A DNA stretch of 64,000 bases from Cyclobacterium salsum (GTDB lineage Bacteria > Bacteroidota > Bacteroidia > Cytophagales > Cyclobacteriaceae), in contig NZ_WNKG01000001.1 of the NCBI RefSeq assembly GCF_010119245.1, positions 248,001 through 312,000 on the forward strand, read 5' to 3'. The position numbers and the translations under genes are program-made. The notes beneath the pieces were generated by a model. That model was not told where the DNA came from and searched no databases. It saw nothing but the letters and a program-made list of their open reading frames with translations. Shown one piece after another: positions 9,054-18,040 of this stretch; position 1 is the stretch's first letter; every line of letters begins with the position of its first letter.

Positions 9054-9574
9054 TCATCTTCCCCCTCGCCTAACCCACTCAAAAAGTCATCTCTTGATTT
9101 GGTGTTTCTTCTTTTCTCCTCAGGGGTCATATTCTTAAATTCCTCCATAGTCTTGTTCAGGTCTTCAAGTTGCTCTGCTATTTCCTCCTGGTCAAAAGAG
9201 AAAAATGTCATTTCATACAGGCAATGGGCAATGATTTCCAATTCCGTAAACTCCTTAAATGCACGCTCATCCACCTTCATGCCAAGCCAAATGTCCCAGG
9301 GAGTAAATTCAAGGGCCAAGCCATTGTTTCCAGATAATGGATCCACTCTTCCATCAGCGTGGTACCCATCTACATCCACATAATTTTCATCTTCTTCCCT
9401 GATTTCAGTCAGCCGGATGACAATATCGCTGGAAGGATCAGGTTTCATTTCCATTAGCTGGTTGAACACCTCTCTATATGCATCGACCTGCACTTCTTGA
9501 TCTGGATAAAGCCGATTTAGTTCTGTTTCAATGCTTAGCCAGTGTTGCCTTCGGATCAATTCGTGAAATGTCAT
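8987..9574 (-). CDS. DUF6557-like protein
   Basis: A 195-aa soluble acidic protein starting MTFHELIRRQHWLSIETEL. The central block (LEFTPWDIWLGMKVDE, then EIIAHCLYEMTFFSFDQEEI) matches my memory of the DUF6557 family of Bacteroidota, whose function is unknown. The last 20 or so residues overlap the HhH-GPD-like fragment in another frame, so this C-terminus may be new sequence picked up at a rearrangement. The gene lies downstream of higBA on the same strand, separated by about 130 bp. Confidence 0.65.
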   Translation of the reverse strand: MTFHELIRRQHWLSIETELNRLYPDQEVQVDAYREVFNQLMEMKPDPSSDIVIRLTEIREEDENYVDVDGYHADGRVDPLSGNNGLALEFTPWDIWLGMKVDERAFKEFTELEIIAHCLYEMTFFSFDQEEIAEQLEDLNKTMEEFKNMTPEEKRRNTKSRDDFLSGLGEGEDEGIRLTQLKKLLKSLSQPITKN

Positions 9575-9703
9575 GGTCGGTCTAACTTAAGGTTGTTGCT
9601 TCATTTGCTAAGATCTGGCCTGACCACGTGACACAGTTCGTGGATAATCACTTATTCAATGCAAATAGATGATGACTTTATGATCTCCGGGTTCAGCTTA
9701 ACA

Positions 9704-10141
9704 CTACTTTTGGGTAAACACTTGTTTCGGTTCGGCATTCCCGTTTTGTTTATTGGAAACCTGAAATAATTCATAGGCACGATTAAAAGCATCCTGTCGA
9801 ACCTTAAATCTATCGGAGAGTAGGCGAATTACGTTTTTTGACAGCCCTTTCTTATAATTCAAGATATCCGAAACATGCCCCTTAGAAACCGCTAGCAATT
9901 GGGCAAGGTCACGCTGCTTCATATGATTATCCTCCATTAAGGATTTTAACAGTTGAATGGGATCAAGTTCCTTCAAAGTAGCATGCGCTTCATCATACTT
10001 TTCAATTAAGAGTGTAATGGTCTCGATAAGGTCATGGAGTTCATCAGAAGGGTTTTCCCTGTATTCGTTGGTTAACTTTTCAAGGTCGCTACAATACATC
10101 CAGTATTGTTCTTCAGACCTTATGATAGTATAAGCTTTCAT
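9704..10141 (-). CDS. higA: HigA-type antitoxin/transcriptional repressor
   Basis: A 145-aa protein with an acidic helical N-terminal half and an Xre/Cro-type helix-turn-helix at about residues 70-125 (MKQRDLAQLLAVSKGHVSDI). It should neutralise HigB, encoded 11 nt upstream, and repress the shared promoter. The toxin-first gene order is typical of hig loci. The likely operator is the palindrome at 10507-10521. Confidence 0.88.
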   Translation of the reverse strand: MKAYTIIRSEEQYWMYCSDLEKLTNEYRENPSDELHDLIETITLLIEKYDEAHATLKELDPIQLLKSLMEDNHMKQRDLAQLLAVSKGHVSDILNYKKGLSKNVIRLLSDRFKVRQDAFNRAYELFQVSNKQNGNAEPKQVFTQK

Positions 10142-10152
10142 TCTATTATCAT

Positions 10153-10482
10153 TTAACTAAAATCATCTACGATGTACTGCAAATTGTGCCTACATAATTT
10201 TGAATATGCAGCGTGTGTACCAATCCATTTGACATATAAATGAACCATTTTCGGTCCAAACCAAAACCCGCAAATTAACCGATAGCTGTTTCCTCCAATA
10301 TTGAAAACGATTCGGTCATTACCAATCAAATCTGCTGCTCCAAAGGTATTCTGAACATCGTTTATGGTTTCCCAATCTGCTCTATTGATACTTTCTTTGA
10401 ATTTCTCAAAAGAAACTTTGGATCGGGCGTGTTCCGAGACAAATTCTTCAATGGACTTCCATTTAATTACATGTACTCTCAT
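10153..10482 (-). CDS. higB: HigB-type mRNA interferase toxin
   Basis: This 109-aa protein has the HigB_toxin layout: MRVHVIKWKSIEEF at the N-terminus, KFKESINRADWETINDV, a central IVFNIGGNSYRLICGFWF strand pair, and a YVKWIGTHAAYSKL segment carrying the conserved His of the family. It is expected to cleave mRNA at the ribosome unless bound by HigA. It is the first gene of the higBA operon. Length and motifs are intact, so it is probably functional. Confidence 0.9.
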   Translation of the reverse strand: MRVHVIKWKSIEEFVSEHARSKVSFEKFKESINRADWETINDVQNTFGAADLIGNDRIVFNIGGNSYRLICGFWFGPKMVHLYVKWIGTHAAYSKLCRHNLQYIVDDFS

Positions 10483-10506
10483 AAAAACACCAAAGTTGAG
10501 AAAAAG

Positions 10507-10554
10507 TTCGCTTAAAGCGAAAAGTAAATATACTTCTTTTTAATTAAAGCGAAA
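10507..10554 (-). promoter_or_regulatory. higBA operator/promoter region
   Basis: A perfect 7+1+7 palindrome, TTCGCTTaAAGCGAA, lies at 10507-10521, 25 bp upstream of the higB start. A second copy of its right half (TTAAAGCGAAA) is at 10544-10554, 32 bp from the same motif in the palindrome, about three helical turns. On the minus strand a TACTTTTC box lies between them, close to the Bacteroidota minus-7 consensus. This is the arrangement expected for HigA autorepression; binding is inferred. Confidence 0.6.
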
Positions 10555-10637
10555 GCATTCAATCAAAAAGACTTAAAACAAACATGATACCCATCCAATA
10601 TCCCGTGCTTTTCTTTTCCCATACAACCTGATACGAT

Positions 10638-11510
10638 TTAAAACTCTAACCGCAAAACCATCTCACTAATACTCTCCGTTGTCGCATACACCACCCCTTG
10701 CCGATGCATAAAGGTAGTTTCCGGCGTATTGAGGGCTAGTTTTTCGCCCTTACTATTGGATACCGGTACGCCCAATTCTTCAAAAATCAGGCGGGAGGCG
10801 GCAAAATCCCAGATGCTGCCACCTCCCGTTTGCGGTCGGGGGAATTTTACGTAGCAGGCATTGGCATGGGACAAGACACCCAAGGCATTCCGGACCGCAC
10901 CAAAACCTACGTGGTATACCACATCCCGGTAATTTTCGGCTTTTGCCCATTGCTTCATCCGGTCGGTAAATGCTTTAAAATAGTCGGCCGACTGCATGCT
11001 GCTGTCCATATAGATATGGAAGACCTTATCATCGCTTGAATTTCCTAATTTAAATGGCTGGCCATTCAGGACCACCCCTTCTCCCTTTATAGCGCTGTAA
11101 CATTCATCCTCATCAGGTATATAGACTAGGCCGATTACAGGATCTCCGGATTGGGAAACAAGGGCAATGGAAACGGCATACCCCGGCCGCTGCTCCGTAA
11201 AGGGCAAGGTACCGTCCAAGGGGTCAATGCACCAGAAGTAGTCTTTATGCAAGCGGGATTGATCATCGGCCGCTTCTTCCGTCAGCAAGCCCAGATCATA
11301 TTGGACAATACCGGGCCGTAAATGTTTCAGAATGAGTTCCTGCGCCTGATAATCCACCTCGGTCACTACCTGCGAAGCCAACGAATAACCCCCCTGCTTG
11401 TCCTGTAGGTCATGGGGTTGATCAACTTGCGATTGAATCAGTTGCCCGGCTTCAATACTTGCTTTGATGGCGTTTTGGCAAAGTGTGGAAAGGGTACTTT
11501 TATTCAGCAT
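10638..11510 (-). CDS. Inositol-monophosphatase-family phosphatase (CysQ-like)
   Basis: This 290-aa enzyme of the lithium-sensitive, Mg-dependent phosphatase superfamily has the three metal-site motifs: LTEE (Glu78/79), WCIDPLDGT (Asp96, Asp99) and, near residue 225, GGGSIWDFAASR. The substrate could be inositol phosphate, 3'-phosphoadenosine phosphate or a sugar phosphate; the sequence alone does not decide. Its ATG directly follows the TAA of the upstream phosphotransferase gene, implying translational coupling and a shared pathway. A piece of this gene is duplicated at 1664-1791. Confidence 0.85.
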   Translation of the reverse strand: MLNKSTLSTLCQNAIKASIEAGQLIQSQVDQPHDLQDKQGGYSLASQVVTEVDYQAQELILKHLRPGIVQYDLGLLTEEAADDQSRLHKDYFWCIDPLDGTLPFTEQRPGYAVSIALVSQSGDPVIGLVYIPDEDECYSAIKGEGVVLNGQPFKLGNSSDDKVFHIYMDSSMQSADYFKAFTDRMKQWAKAENYRDVVYHVGFGAVRNALGVLSHANACYVKFPRPQTGGGSIWDFAASRLIFEELGVPVSNSKGEKLALNTPETTFMHRQGVVYATTESISEMVLRLEF

Positions 11511-12473
11511 TTAAACGTAATTTAATTCTTCTAATACGGACCGTGTAAGGCGCTCACTATAGCCATGCATCTTCCAATGGCCGGCACTCCAGCCATCCAG
11601 AAAGCGGTACAAATCGGCCCAGGCGAATTTGTAAAGCTCCATCCATTCATTTTTAACCAATTGAAAATCATTAGACTTATCAAGTGCCATTTCAAGTGAA
11701 TTAAAATAGTGGTTCAGCAATTCATCCTCATGTATTTCGCAGGCTTCTGCGGTAAAACAACTGCTGATAAAATAGGCAACATCTTTTATGCCACAGCCTT
11801 TTCCAACGTATTGAAAATCCACTGCTGCCACTTGGTCTTCCGGGCCGAAACAGAAATTTGCCAACTTGGCGTCGCCATGTACAAGGGTTTGAAAGGTAGC
11901 TTCATTGAGCCTTTGATCGATCAGCGAAGCAGCCTGCTTCAGGGGTATATGATTCATTTTCATCCACTCATCGGGGCGGGTTTCCAGGTGCCAATAGGTA
12001 CCCATTTCCCAGAGGCCAATGGGCGGTACCTGCATAAATTTGGCATGAAAACGGGCCAGCCAGGTCAGGCAGTTTTTGGCTGCTGCCAAGGAAACCGTAT
12101 CGGGTGTCAAACGTCTGGGAAAACCCAAGGCATTCAGGTCTTCCATAATCAAGAGTCGCATGCTTTCCTCGGTTGTTGCATGCAGTAATTGAGGCACTTT
12201 ACAGTCAGGTCCTGTTAATGGGGCATAATGCTGGTACCAGTAGCTTTCCACGGCATAGGATCTGATTTTGCGTTGGTGGGATAAATCGGTATGGGGGTGT
12301 TTACCAAATTCAGGCAGTAGTATATGCTTAACAATAACCGATGGATACTTCCCTCCTTCCAGTGTGTAGCGTTTAATGGAGCCATAACCACTCCATAAGG
12401 TTTGCACATGTGCGATCTCCGTGATGGCTGTAGCAACTGTACAGTGAAGAATTTGGGAGGCTATGGGAGGCAT
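11511..12473 (-). CDS. APH/ecdysteroid-kinase-like phosphotransferase
   Basis: A 320-aa cytoplasmic kinase of the aminoglycoside-phosphotransferase fold. HGDAKLANF places catalytic Asp201 and Asn206, and AAVDFQYVGKG gives the metal-binding Asp219. The EDLNALGFPRR segment and the DVAYFISSCF helix resemble the ecdysteroid-kinase/CHK-like branch, so a small metabolite is a likelier substrate than an antibiotic. It is coupled with zero spacing to the downstream phosphatase gene, suggesting a kinase/phosphatase pair acting on one metabolite. The start at 12473 overlaps a small upstream ORF by 13 nt. Confidence 0.8.
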   Translation of the reverse strand: MPPIASQILHCTVATAITEIAHVQTLWSGYGSIKRYTLEGGKYPSVIVKHILLPEFGKHPHTDLSHQRKIRSYAVESYWYQHYAPLTGPDCKVPQLLHATTEESMRLLIMEDLNALGFPRRLTPDTVSLAAAKNCLTWLARFHAKFMQVPPIGLWEMGTYWHLETRPDEWMKMNHIPLKQAASLIDQRLNEATFQTLVHGDAKLANFCFGPEDQVAAVDFQYVGKGCGIKDVAYFISSCFTAEACEIHEDELLNHYFNSLEMALDKSNDFQLVKNEWMELYKFAWADLYRFLDGWSAGHWKMHGYSERLTRSVLEELNYV

Positions 12474-12655
12474 GGATTTTTTGGCATTGTATGGTTATAG
12501 AGGTGGGGTTGGCCTACGTAGGTTTCGGCAGCCTTCTCATGAGAGGCGATACCGGCATCAAATAAACTAGCGTAGCTGCTCTGTTGACAGCTCATCAGGA
12601 TAGCTGCCGAAAGCCATAACTCGACAAGGATAAGTGACACATTGATTTTTTGCAT
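12461..12655 (-). CDS. Possible small lipoprotein
   Basis: A 64-aa ORF from the ATG at 12655. Its first 23 residues (MQKINVSLILVELWLSAAILMSC) look like a lipoprotein signal with Cys23, and the rest has no recognisable domain. The stop overlaps the start of the kinase gene by 13 nt, which would fit coupling. Against it: short, no known family, and the tail is rich in His, Pro and Asn. It may be non-coding leader sequence. Confidence 0.35.
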   Translation of the reverse strand: MQKINVSLILVELWLSAAILMSCQQSSYASLFDAGIASHEKAAETYVGQPHLYNHTMPKNPCLP

Positions 12656-12821
12656 GGAGTAGGTTATTGGATATTGCAAAATACGTTAAATCCGAACGAA
12701 TGTCGGTTGACAAATGTAAAAAATCAACTTCCATTTTTCACAGTCTGGCATGACTTCCGATGGCATTCAATGGAAATAATTGCGCTGTTTCGGGTGAAAC
12801 AACCGAAAAATCGTTATTTAT

Positions 12822-13850
12822 TTACCGGCACAACAGCACCTTAGCTCCTTTCACATGTTTCTGTTTTAAATCCAATATGGCCTCATTGGCTTTACTGAAG
12901 GGATAAGTTTCCACTGTGGGGATAATGGGAATGGAAGCTGCCAGACTAAGAAATTCTTCTACATCTGATCTTGTGATGTTGGCTACTGTTTTTATTTCTT
13001 TTTCCATCCACAGATGGTCCCGATAAGATATATGCATAAGGGCTTCCTGGTCATCTGACTCTTTACGGATGGCATTGATCACCAGCCTGCCCCCAGGCTT
13101 TAGCTGCAGCAAGGACTCAATTGAAGTGGTCCAAACCGGGGTAGTATCAATGATGGCATTGAGCTTTTTAGGAGCTGTATCCGTAACTTTTCCCGCCCAA
13201 CTGGCTCCCAGATCCATAGCAAACGCTTGCTCCTCTTTACTCCTGGCAAAAACAAATAAAGGGGAATTTGGGTACTGGTGGCGGGCCATTTTCAGAACCA
13301 GATGACCTGATGCTCCAAATCCTGTAAGCCCAAGCGTTTGTCCATCAGCAATGCCCGTCAGGTTAAGGGACCGGTAACCGATGGCACCGGCACACAATAA
13401 TGGAGCAGCTTCAACATCGGAAAACCTGGATGGAATACGATAAGCAAATCGCTCGTCAACCACCATAAATTGGGCATATCCCCCGTTTTTATCCCTTCCT
13501 GTACCCATGAAATCAGGGCATAGATTTTCCAGGCCTACCAAACAAAATTCACATTGCCCACAGGCAGAAAATATCCAGGCTACTCCTACTCTATCTCCAT
13601 TTTTAAAATTTTTAGAGCCTTTGCCACATTTGTCTACCAAACCTACAACCTGATGACCTGGCACAATGGGGTATTTTTCAGGGGGTGTCCGGCCTTCAAT
13701 TTCATCCAATTCCGTGTGGCAAATCCCACAACAACTAATTTTAATCCTTATTTCAAAATCTTTCGGTTCAGGTACCGGCATTTCTGCCAGTTCCAGAGGA
13801 TGTGTCACTTCATCCAGATTTGAAATTCTATGTAGGAGCCAGGCTTTCAT
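12822..13850 (-). CDS. Zinc-dependent alcohol dehydrogenase
   Basis: A 342-aa medium-chain dehydrogenase that should oxidise alcohols or reduce aldehydes with NAD(P). Catalytic-zinc ligand candidates are in CCGICH (Cys41/44) and GHQ (His66); structural-zinc cysteines are Cys97, 100, 103 and 111 (CGQCEFCLVGLENLC). The Rossmann segment around 170-190 reads LGLTGFGASGHLVLKMAR. The usual GHE motif is GHQ here: the second-shell Glu is Gln67. The gene stands alone, divergent from ppsA. Confidence 0.88.
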   Translation of the reverse strand: MKAWLLHRISNLDEVTHPLELAEMPVPEPKDFEIRIKISCCGICHTELDEIEGRTPPEKYPIVPGHQVVGLVDKCGKGSKNFKNGDRVGVAWIFSACGQCEFCLVGLENLCPDFMGTGRDKNGGYAQFMVVDERFAYRIPSRFSDVEAAPLLCAGAIGYRSLNLTGIADGQTLGLTGFGASGHLVLKMARHQYPNSPLFVFARSKEEQAFAMDLGASWAGKVTDTAPKKLNAIIDTTPVWTTSIESLLQLKPGGRLVINAIRKESDDQEALMHISYRDHLWMEKEIKTVANITRSDVEEFLSLAASIPIIPTVETYPFSKANEAILDLKQKHVKGAKVLLCR

Positions 13851-13963
13851 AAAGCTTAAAGGTTTATTTCAATTCAATAAGGCAATGATCTACCTAATCA
13901 TACCTTCAATTTACAATAATAGATCCTAATGTGCTGGATTAGCTTAAATTTCTTCTATTAATA

Positions 13964-14008
13964 ATATTGCCAAAGCAATATCATAGATGCAAATGATTTT
14001 TATCATTT
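13964..14008. promoter_or_regulatory. Two small hairpins in the adh-ppsA divergent region
   Basis: ATATTGC-caaa-GCAATAT (13964-13981) and AAATGAT-tttt-ATCATTT (13991-14008) are perfect 7-bp inverted repeats with 4-nt loops, 55-100 bp before the ppsA start. They could be operators or 5'-UTR hairpins. No matching regulator is known from the window. Confidence 0.35.
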
Positions 14009-14062
14009 AAAATTGTTTTATAGCTAACTATCTTACTTTTTCTATTAACTGCAAGATTTATC

Positions 14063-16444
14063 ATGTCTACCAATTGTATCCCTTTTTCATCCATCAAAAA
14101 CAAAGACCTCCCCCTGGTAGGGGGAAAAAATGCTTCTCTCGGGGAAATGCTGGCAACACTTGCTCCCCTGGGCATTAAAATACCGGACGGTTTTGCGGTT
14201 ACAGCTGCAGCATTCCGAACCTTTATCAAAGAAAATCAACTTAAGGAAAAGTTGGAGGCAGAATTGGCAACATTGGATAATGAAACGCTTGACAACCTGC
14301 CAACCATTGGTGCCAATTGCCGCGAGATCCTGTCCTCAAGGAAAATACCAAAAGAAATAGAAAAGGATATCTCGGCATCTTTTGAGGCCCTTCGGTCTGG
14401 CAATGAAATTTCAGTAGCCGTAAGGAGCAGCGCCACAGCCGAAGATTTGCCTACGGCAAGTTTTGCCGGACAGCATGATAGTTTTCTGAATATTGTAGGT
14501 CTGGACAACCTGCTGAAAGCCGTTCATCGATGTTACATTTCCCTTTTCAATGATCGGGCGATCAAATACAGGATAGACAATGGTTTTGAACATATGGACG
14601 TGGCCCTGTCTGTGGGGGTACAACACATGGTTCGCTCAGATAAAGGCAGTGCGGGAGTAATTTTTACCATTGATCCGGAAACGGGTTTTAGTAATGTCAT
14701 TTACATCACTGCCGCCTGGGGATTGGGAGAAAACGTGGTGCAGGGAGCTGTAAACCCTGATGAATTTTTTGTTTTTAAACCATCCCTGGAAAACCAGAAA
14801 AAAAGCATCATCCACCGGAAGTTAGGAGAAAAGGAAAACAAGATGATATATGCAGCTGGTTCGGAAAAGCCCATCACCAATGTAACCACCAGCCCCTCCG
14901 AAAGATCCGTTTTCTGCATCTCAGACCAGGACGTACAGACACTGGCAGAATGGTCCTTTAGTATAGAAAAACATTATCAAATGGCCATGGATATAGAATG
15001 GGCCAAAGATGGGCTGAGCGGAGAACTATTTATCGTTCAGGCCCGGCCGGAAACCGTGCATGGGAAGCGGGATACCCTTTCCATTAAAGAATATACCTTA
15101 AAAACAAAAGCAACACCCATCTGCAAGGGAAAAGCGGTAGGGAGATCCATCGCCAGTGGCAGGGCCTGTATCGTCCAATCCCTGGCTGATGCCGGAAAAG
15201 TGCAAAAAGGAGATATCATTGTCGCAGACATCACGAATCCGGATTGGAATGCCATGCTGCGAAAAGCGGTATGTATCATTACCAACAAAGGAGGAAGGAC
15301 CAGTCATGCATCTATTGTAGCCAGGGAATTGGGCATCCATGCCGTGGTAGGAACCTCCGACGCCACTGAAAAACTACATGACGGTCAAGTCATCACGGCT
15401 TCCTGTATTGAAGGGGATGAAGGCTTGGTTTATGAAGGAAAGCTGGAATGGGAAGAAAAGGAAATCAACGTCAGTGAAGTGCCGGAAACCCGAACCAAGC
15501 CCATGTTCATACTGGCTGATCCCCAGAAAGCATTTGAGTTTTCTTTTTATCCCAATCAGGGCGTTGGCCTGCTTCGCATGGAATTCATCATCACCAATGC
15601 CATAAGGATTCATCCCATGGCTTTGGTCAAATACCATGAACTCAGTGATAGCAATGACAAAAAAGCCATTGAGGCCATTACCCACCACTATGCCAACAAG
15701 AAAACTTATTTTGTGGAAAAGCTTTCAGAATCACTGGCGATGGTCGGGGCAGCTTTTTATCCCAAGGAAGTTATTGTCAGGATGAGTGACTTTAAAAGCA
15801 ATGAGTACGCCCAACTGATCGGTGGTAAAATTTTTGAGCCAAAAGAAGAAAATCCTATGCTGGGTTTCAGGGGTGCTTCCCGCTATTACAATGAGCGGTA
15901 CCGGGAAGGATTTGGCTTGGAGTGTGAAGCGATACGGCTGGTCCGGGACGAAATGGGTTTGACCAACATCAAGGTGATGATACCCTTTTGCAGGACAGTG
16001 GAAGAAGGAAAGCGGGTTTTGGAAACCATGAAGGATTTTGGCCTGCAAAGGGGAAAAAATGGGTTGGAAGTTTATGTTATGGCCGAAATTCCGAGTAATG
16101 TGATTCTGGCCAAAGAATTTGCAGAAATATTTGATGGCTTTTCCATAGGTTCTAATGACCTGACACAACTTGTGCTTGGGATTGACAGGGATTCTGCCAT
16201 CATCAGTGACCTTTTTGATGAAAATAATGAGGCGGTCAAACAAATGTTGTCCGATGTGATTCAGACCGCCAAAAAATCCAGAGTAAAAATTGGCCTCTGC
16301 GGTCAGGCCCCAAGTGATTATCCTGAATTCGCAGGATTCCTTGTGAGCCAGGGCATAGACAGTGTTTCTTTTACCCCGGATGCTTTACTCAAGGGGATAG
16401 AAAACATCAGTATTGCCGAGCAAAAAGAAAATTTCAAAAAATAG
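14063..16444 (+). CDS. ppsA: Phosphoenolpyruvate synthase
   Basis: This 793-aa enzyme converts pyruvate and ATP to phosphoenolpyruvate, AMP and phosphate (EC 2.7.9.2), the entry step of gluconeogenesis from C3 substrates. The N-terminal ATP-grasp domain (LVGGKNASLGEML; RSSATAEDLPTASFAGQ) is followed by the swivelling domain with phospho-accepting His415 in GGRTSHASI. The C-terminal TIM barrel has Cys746 in GLCGQAPSD, the PEP-site signature. Length is standard. The gene is monocistronic, with about 210 bp of AT-rich upstream DNA shared with the divergent adh gene. Confidence 0.96.
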   Translation: MSTNCIPFSSIKNKDLPLVGGKNASLGEMLATLAPLGIKIPDGFAVTAAAFRTFIKENQLKEKLEAELATLDNETLDNLPTIGANCREILSSRKIPKEIEKDISASFEALRSGNEISVAVRSSATAEDLPTASFAGQHDSFLNIVGLDNLLKAVHRCYISLFNDRAIKYRIDNGFEHMDVALSVGVQHMVRSDKGSAGVIFTIDPETGFSNVIYITAAWGLGENVVQGAVNPDEFFVFKPSLENQKKSIIHRKLGEKENKMIYAAGSEKPITNVTTSPSERSVFCISDQDVQTLAEWSFSIEKHYQMAMDIEWAKDGLSGELFIVQARPETVHGKRDTLSIKEYTLKTKATPICKGKAVGRSIASGRACIVQSLADAGKVQKGDIIVADITNPDWNAMLRKAVCIITNKGGRTSHASIVARELGIHAVVGTSDATEKLHDGQVITASCIEGDEGLVYEGKLEWEEKEINVSEVPETRTKPMFILADPQKAFEFSFYPNQGVGLLRMEFIITNAIRIHPMALVKYHELSDSNDKKAIEAITHHYANKKTYFVEKLSESLAMVGAAFYPKEVIVRMSDFKSNEYAQLIGGKIFEPKEENPMLGFRGASRYYNERYREGFGLECEAIRLVRDEMGLTNIKVMIPFCRTVEEGKRVLETMKDFGLQRGKNGLEVYVMAEIPSNVILAKEFAEIFDGFSIGSNDLTQLVLGIDRDSAIISDLFDENNEAVKQMLSDVIQTAKKSRVKIGLCGQAPSDYPEFAGFLVSQGIDSVSFTPDALLKGIENISIAEQKENFKK

Positions 16445-16711
16445 GTTAATCATAATATATACCCGGAAGATAAAGAGAGCCCGAGGAATTAACCGAAACG
16501 CTTCTACCGGGCAGATCTAATACTTTCTCCCTGCGGAGAATACCAGTACCCGGCAGGATGGATAAGCCCACAAGTTGAAAAAGTTAGTACCTAATTTTAT
16601 ACCTGCGTAAAATACCAAAGACCACGATATGACCAAATCTGAATGATCATGCCGATCTTGGCCTGAATTTTCGATTATTTTTGTACCTTGAAAGGTATTA
16701 ATTGCAAAACC

Positions 16712-17263
16712 ATGAAAAGAAATATCCTTATAGGCACCGGTATCATCCTGCTGATTTTTATTATCTGGGTGGTCTACGGATTATTTATCGCCACTCCGGT
16801 AAGTCCACCTGCCATGGCTTCCTATAGCGAGGGCGGTCTGGAAATCAGTATCGATTACAGCCAGCCATCCAAAAAAGACCGACTTATCTTTGGGGAAGAA
16901 AGTGCTGGTGCGCTGCAGCCCTATGGACAATACTGGCGGCTCGGTGCCAATGCAGCAACGGAAATTACTTTTAATCAAGACGTAACCTTTGGTGGCAAAC
17001 CGGTAGAAGCGGGAACCTACCGCATGTATGCGGTACCCGGAGCCGATGCCTTTGAAGTGATCCTAAACAGTGAGACGGGCGTATTCTTTGGTGCAACGGA
17101 ACCGGATTACGAACGGGATGTAGTGAAAGTCCAGGCCCCTGTACAAAAAACCAATACCGTAGTAGAAACCTTTACCATAGACATCCACTCCTCCGATAAT
17201 GGTGCCACCATAGCCTTTAGCTGGGATGATATTTTGTTTACCGTGCCGGTAGCCGGGCAATAA
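16712..17263 (+). CDS. DUF2911 family protein, membrane-anchored
   Basis: A 183-aa protein with one N-terminal membrane segment (ILIGTGIILLIFIIWVVYGLFI) and a beta domain at about 40-180. The ISIDYSQPSKKDRLIFG and PYGQYWRLGANAATEITF blocks are typical of DUF2911, common in Bacteroidota and of unknown function. The ATG at 16712 is preferred over a TTG at 16688. No operon partner. Confidence 0.85.
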   Translation: MKRNILIGTGIILLIFIIWVVYGLFIATPVSPPAMASYSEGGLEISIDYSQPSKKDRLIFGEESAGALQPYGQYWRLGANAATEITFNQDVTFGGKPVEAGTYRMYAVPGADAFEVILNSETGVFFGATEPDYERDVVKVQAPVQKTNTVVETFTIDIHSSDNGATIAFSWDDILFTVPVAGQ

Positions 17264-17283
17264 TGAATTTTCACACTATCCTT

Positions 17284-17322
17284 TCTCCCCCTTCTGTTTT
17301 AGGAGTGGGGTGAGGGCTGGTC
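17284..17322. repeat. Degenerate GC-rich palindrome, copy 1
   Basis: CTCCCCCTTCT-gtttt-AGGAGTGGGG followed by TGAGGGCTGGTC. Same layout as the copies at 17342 and 17863 but with mismatches in the stem. It lies just downstream of the DUF2911 gene. Confidence 0.65.
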
Positions 17323-17341
17323 ATATTACCTCCCCCTGTCT

Positions 17342-17365
17342 CCCCCTCCTGGAAACAGGAGGGGG
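17342..17365. repeat. GC-rich palindrome, copy 2
   Basis: CCCCCTCCTG (17342-17351) pairs perfectly with CAGGAGGGGG (17356-17365) around a GAAA loop, followed by TTGGGTCACC. It sits 22 bp from the 3' end of the DUF559 gene and could also terminate it. Confidence 0.75.
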
Positions 17366-17387
17366 TTGGGTCACCAACAGGATGCAT

Positions 17388-17747
17388 TTACTTTTCTAAA
17401 AATGTTTCAATTACCTTCAAAATTTTGGAGGGATCTTCCTTCAGCTTACTATTCGAAAAGCGCAGCACTTTAATCCCATACGATTCCAAAATTGCATCCC
17501 TTTCCCGGTCTGCCAACAATCCTTCTTCGGTGTAATGAGGCGCACCGTCCAACTCGATCGTCGGTCTCGCTTCCGGACAATAAAAGTCCAAGATAAAATC
17601 TCCGAAACTGTGCTGCCGCCTAAACTTTTTACCTTTCAGTTTCCGGCCTTTTTGCTGTTGCCAAAGGTCAGATTCGGCTGGAGTAGGACTGTTGCGCAAA
17701 GTTCTCCTAATTTCTTTAAGCGTTTTTTTATTGTTCAGCTGTCCCAT
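17388..17747 (-). CDS. DUF559 (Vsr-like) endonuclease-fold protein
   Basis: A 119-aa protein of the DUF559 family, related in fold to very-short-patch-repair (PD-(D/E)XK) endonucleases. Key segments are LWQQQKGRKLKGKKFRRQ, FGDFILDFYCPE (Asp54) and TIELDGAPHY (Glu65, Asp67, His71). GIKVLRFSNSKLKEDPSKIL closes the domain. Length is complete and the catalytic core looks intact. It lies alone between GC-rich palindromes (17284-17365 on one side, 17863-17885 on the other), and a fragment of such a gene occurs at 1790-1831. Role unknown: DNA repair, mobility and defence are all possible. Confidence 0.85.
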   Translation of the reverse strand: MGQLNNKKTLKEIRRTLRNSPTPAESDLWQQQKGRKLKGKKFRRQHSFGDFILDFYCPEARPTIELDGAPHYTEEGLLADRERDAILESYGIKVLRFSNSKLKEDPSKILKVIETFLEK

Positions 17748-17862
17748 TATTGCCGAAATTGTTTACAAATTTATTTTAATGTGATTTTTAAATCAAAAAG
17801 GGCAAGTTGCTAAATATTAGACTGTTATATAAAATTATCTATAGCTTTTACAATCCTATTCT

Positions 17863-17885
17863 CCCCCTCCTGTTTTAGGAGGGGG
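17863..17885. repeat. GC-rich palindrome, copy 3
   Basis: CCCCCTCCT (17863-17871), loop GTTTT, AGGAGGGGG (17877-17885), followed by GCCGTGGGGTGGTCC. It has the same orientation as copies 1 and 2 (the G-rich tail on the right), so the DUF559 gene is bracketed by direct repeats of a palindrome. Confidence 0.75.
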
Positions 17886-18040
17886 GCCGTGGGGTGGTCC
17901 GGTTCATCGAAAATCACTCCCTGAAAATTGCTCGTATCGAATGTAAAGGTGCGTGGCTGTAAACGTTCATTTCCTGGAAGTAAATTTGGCATACATCCTG
18001 CTTGCAGTTAGTTGACCCAAAAAGAATCGTGTTACAAACT

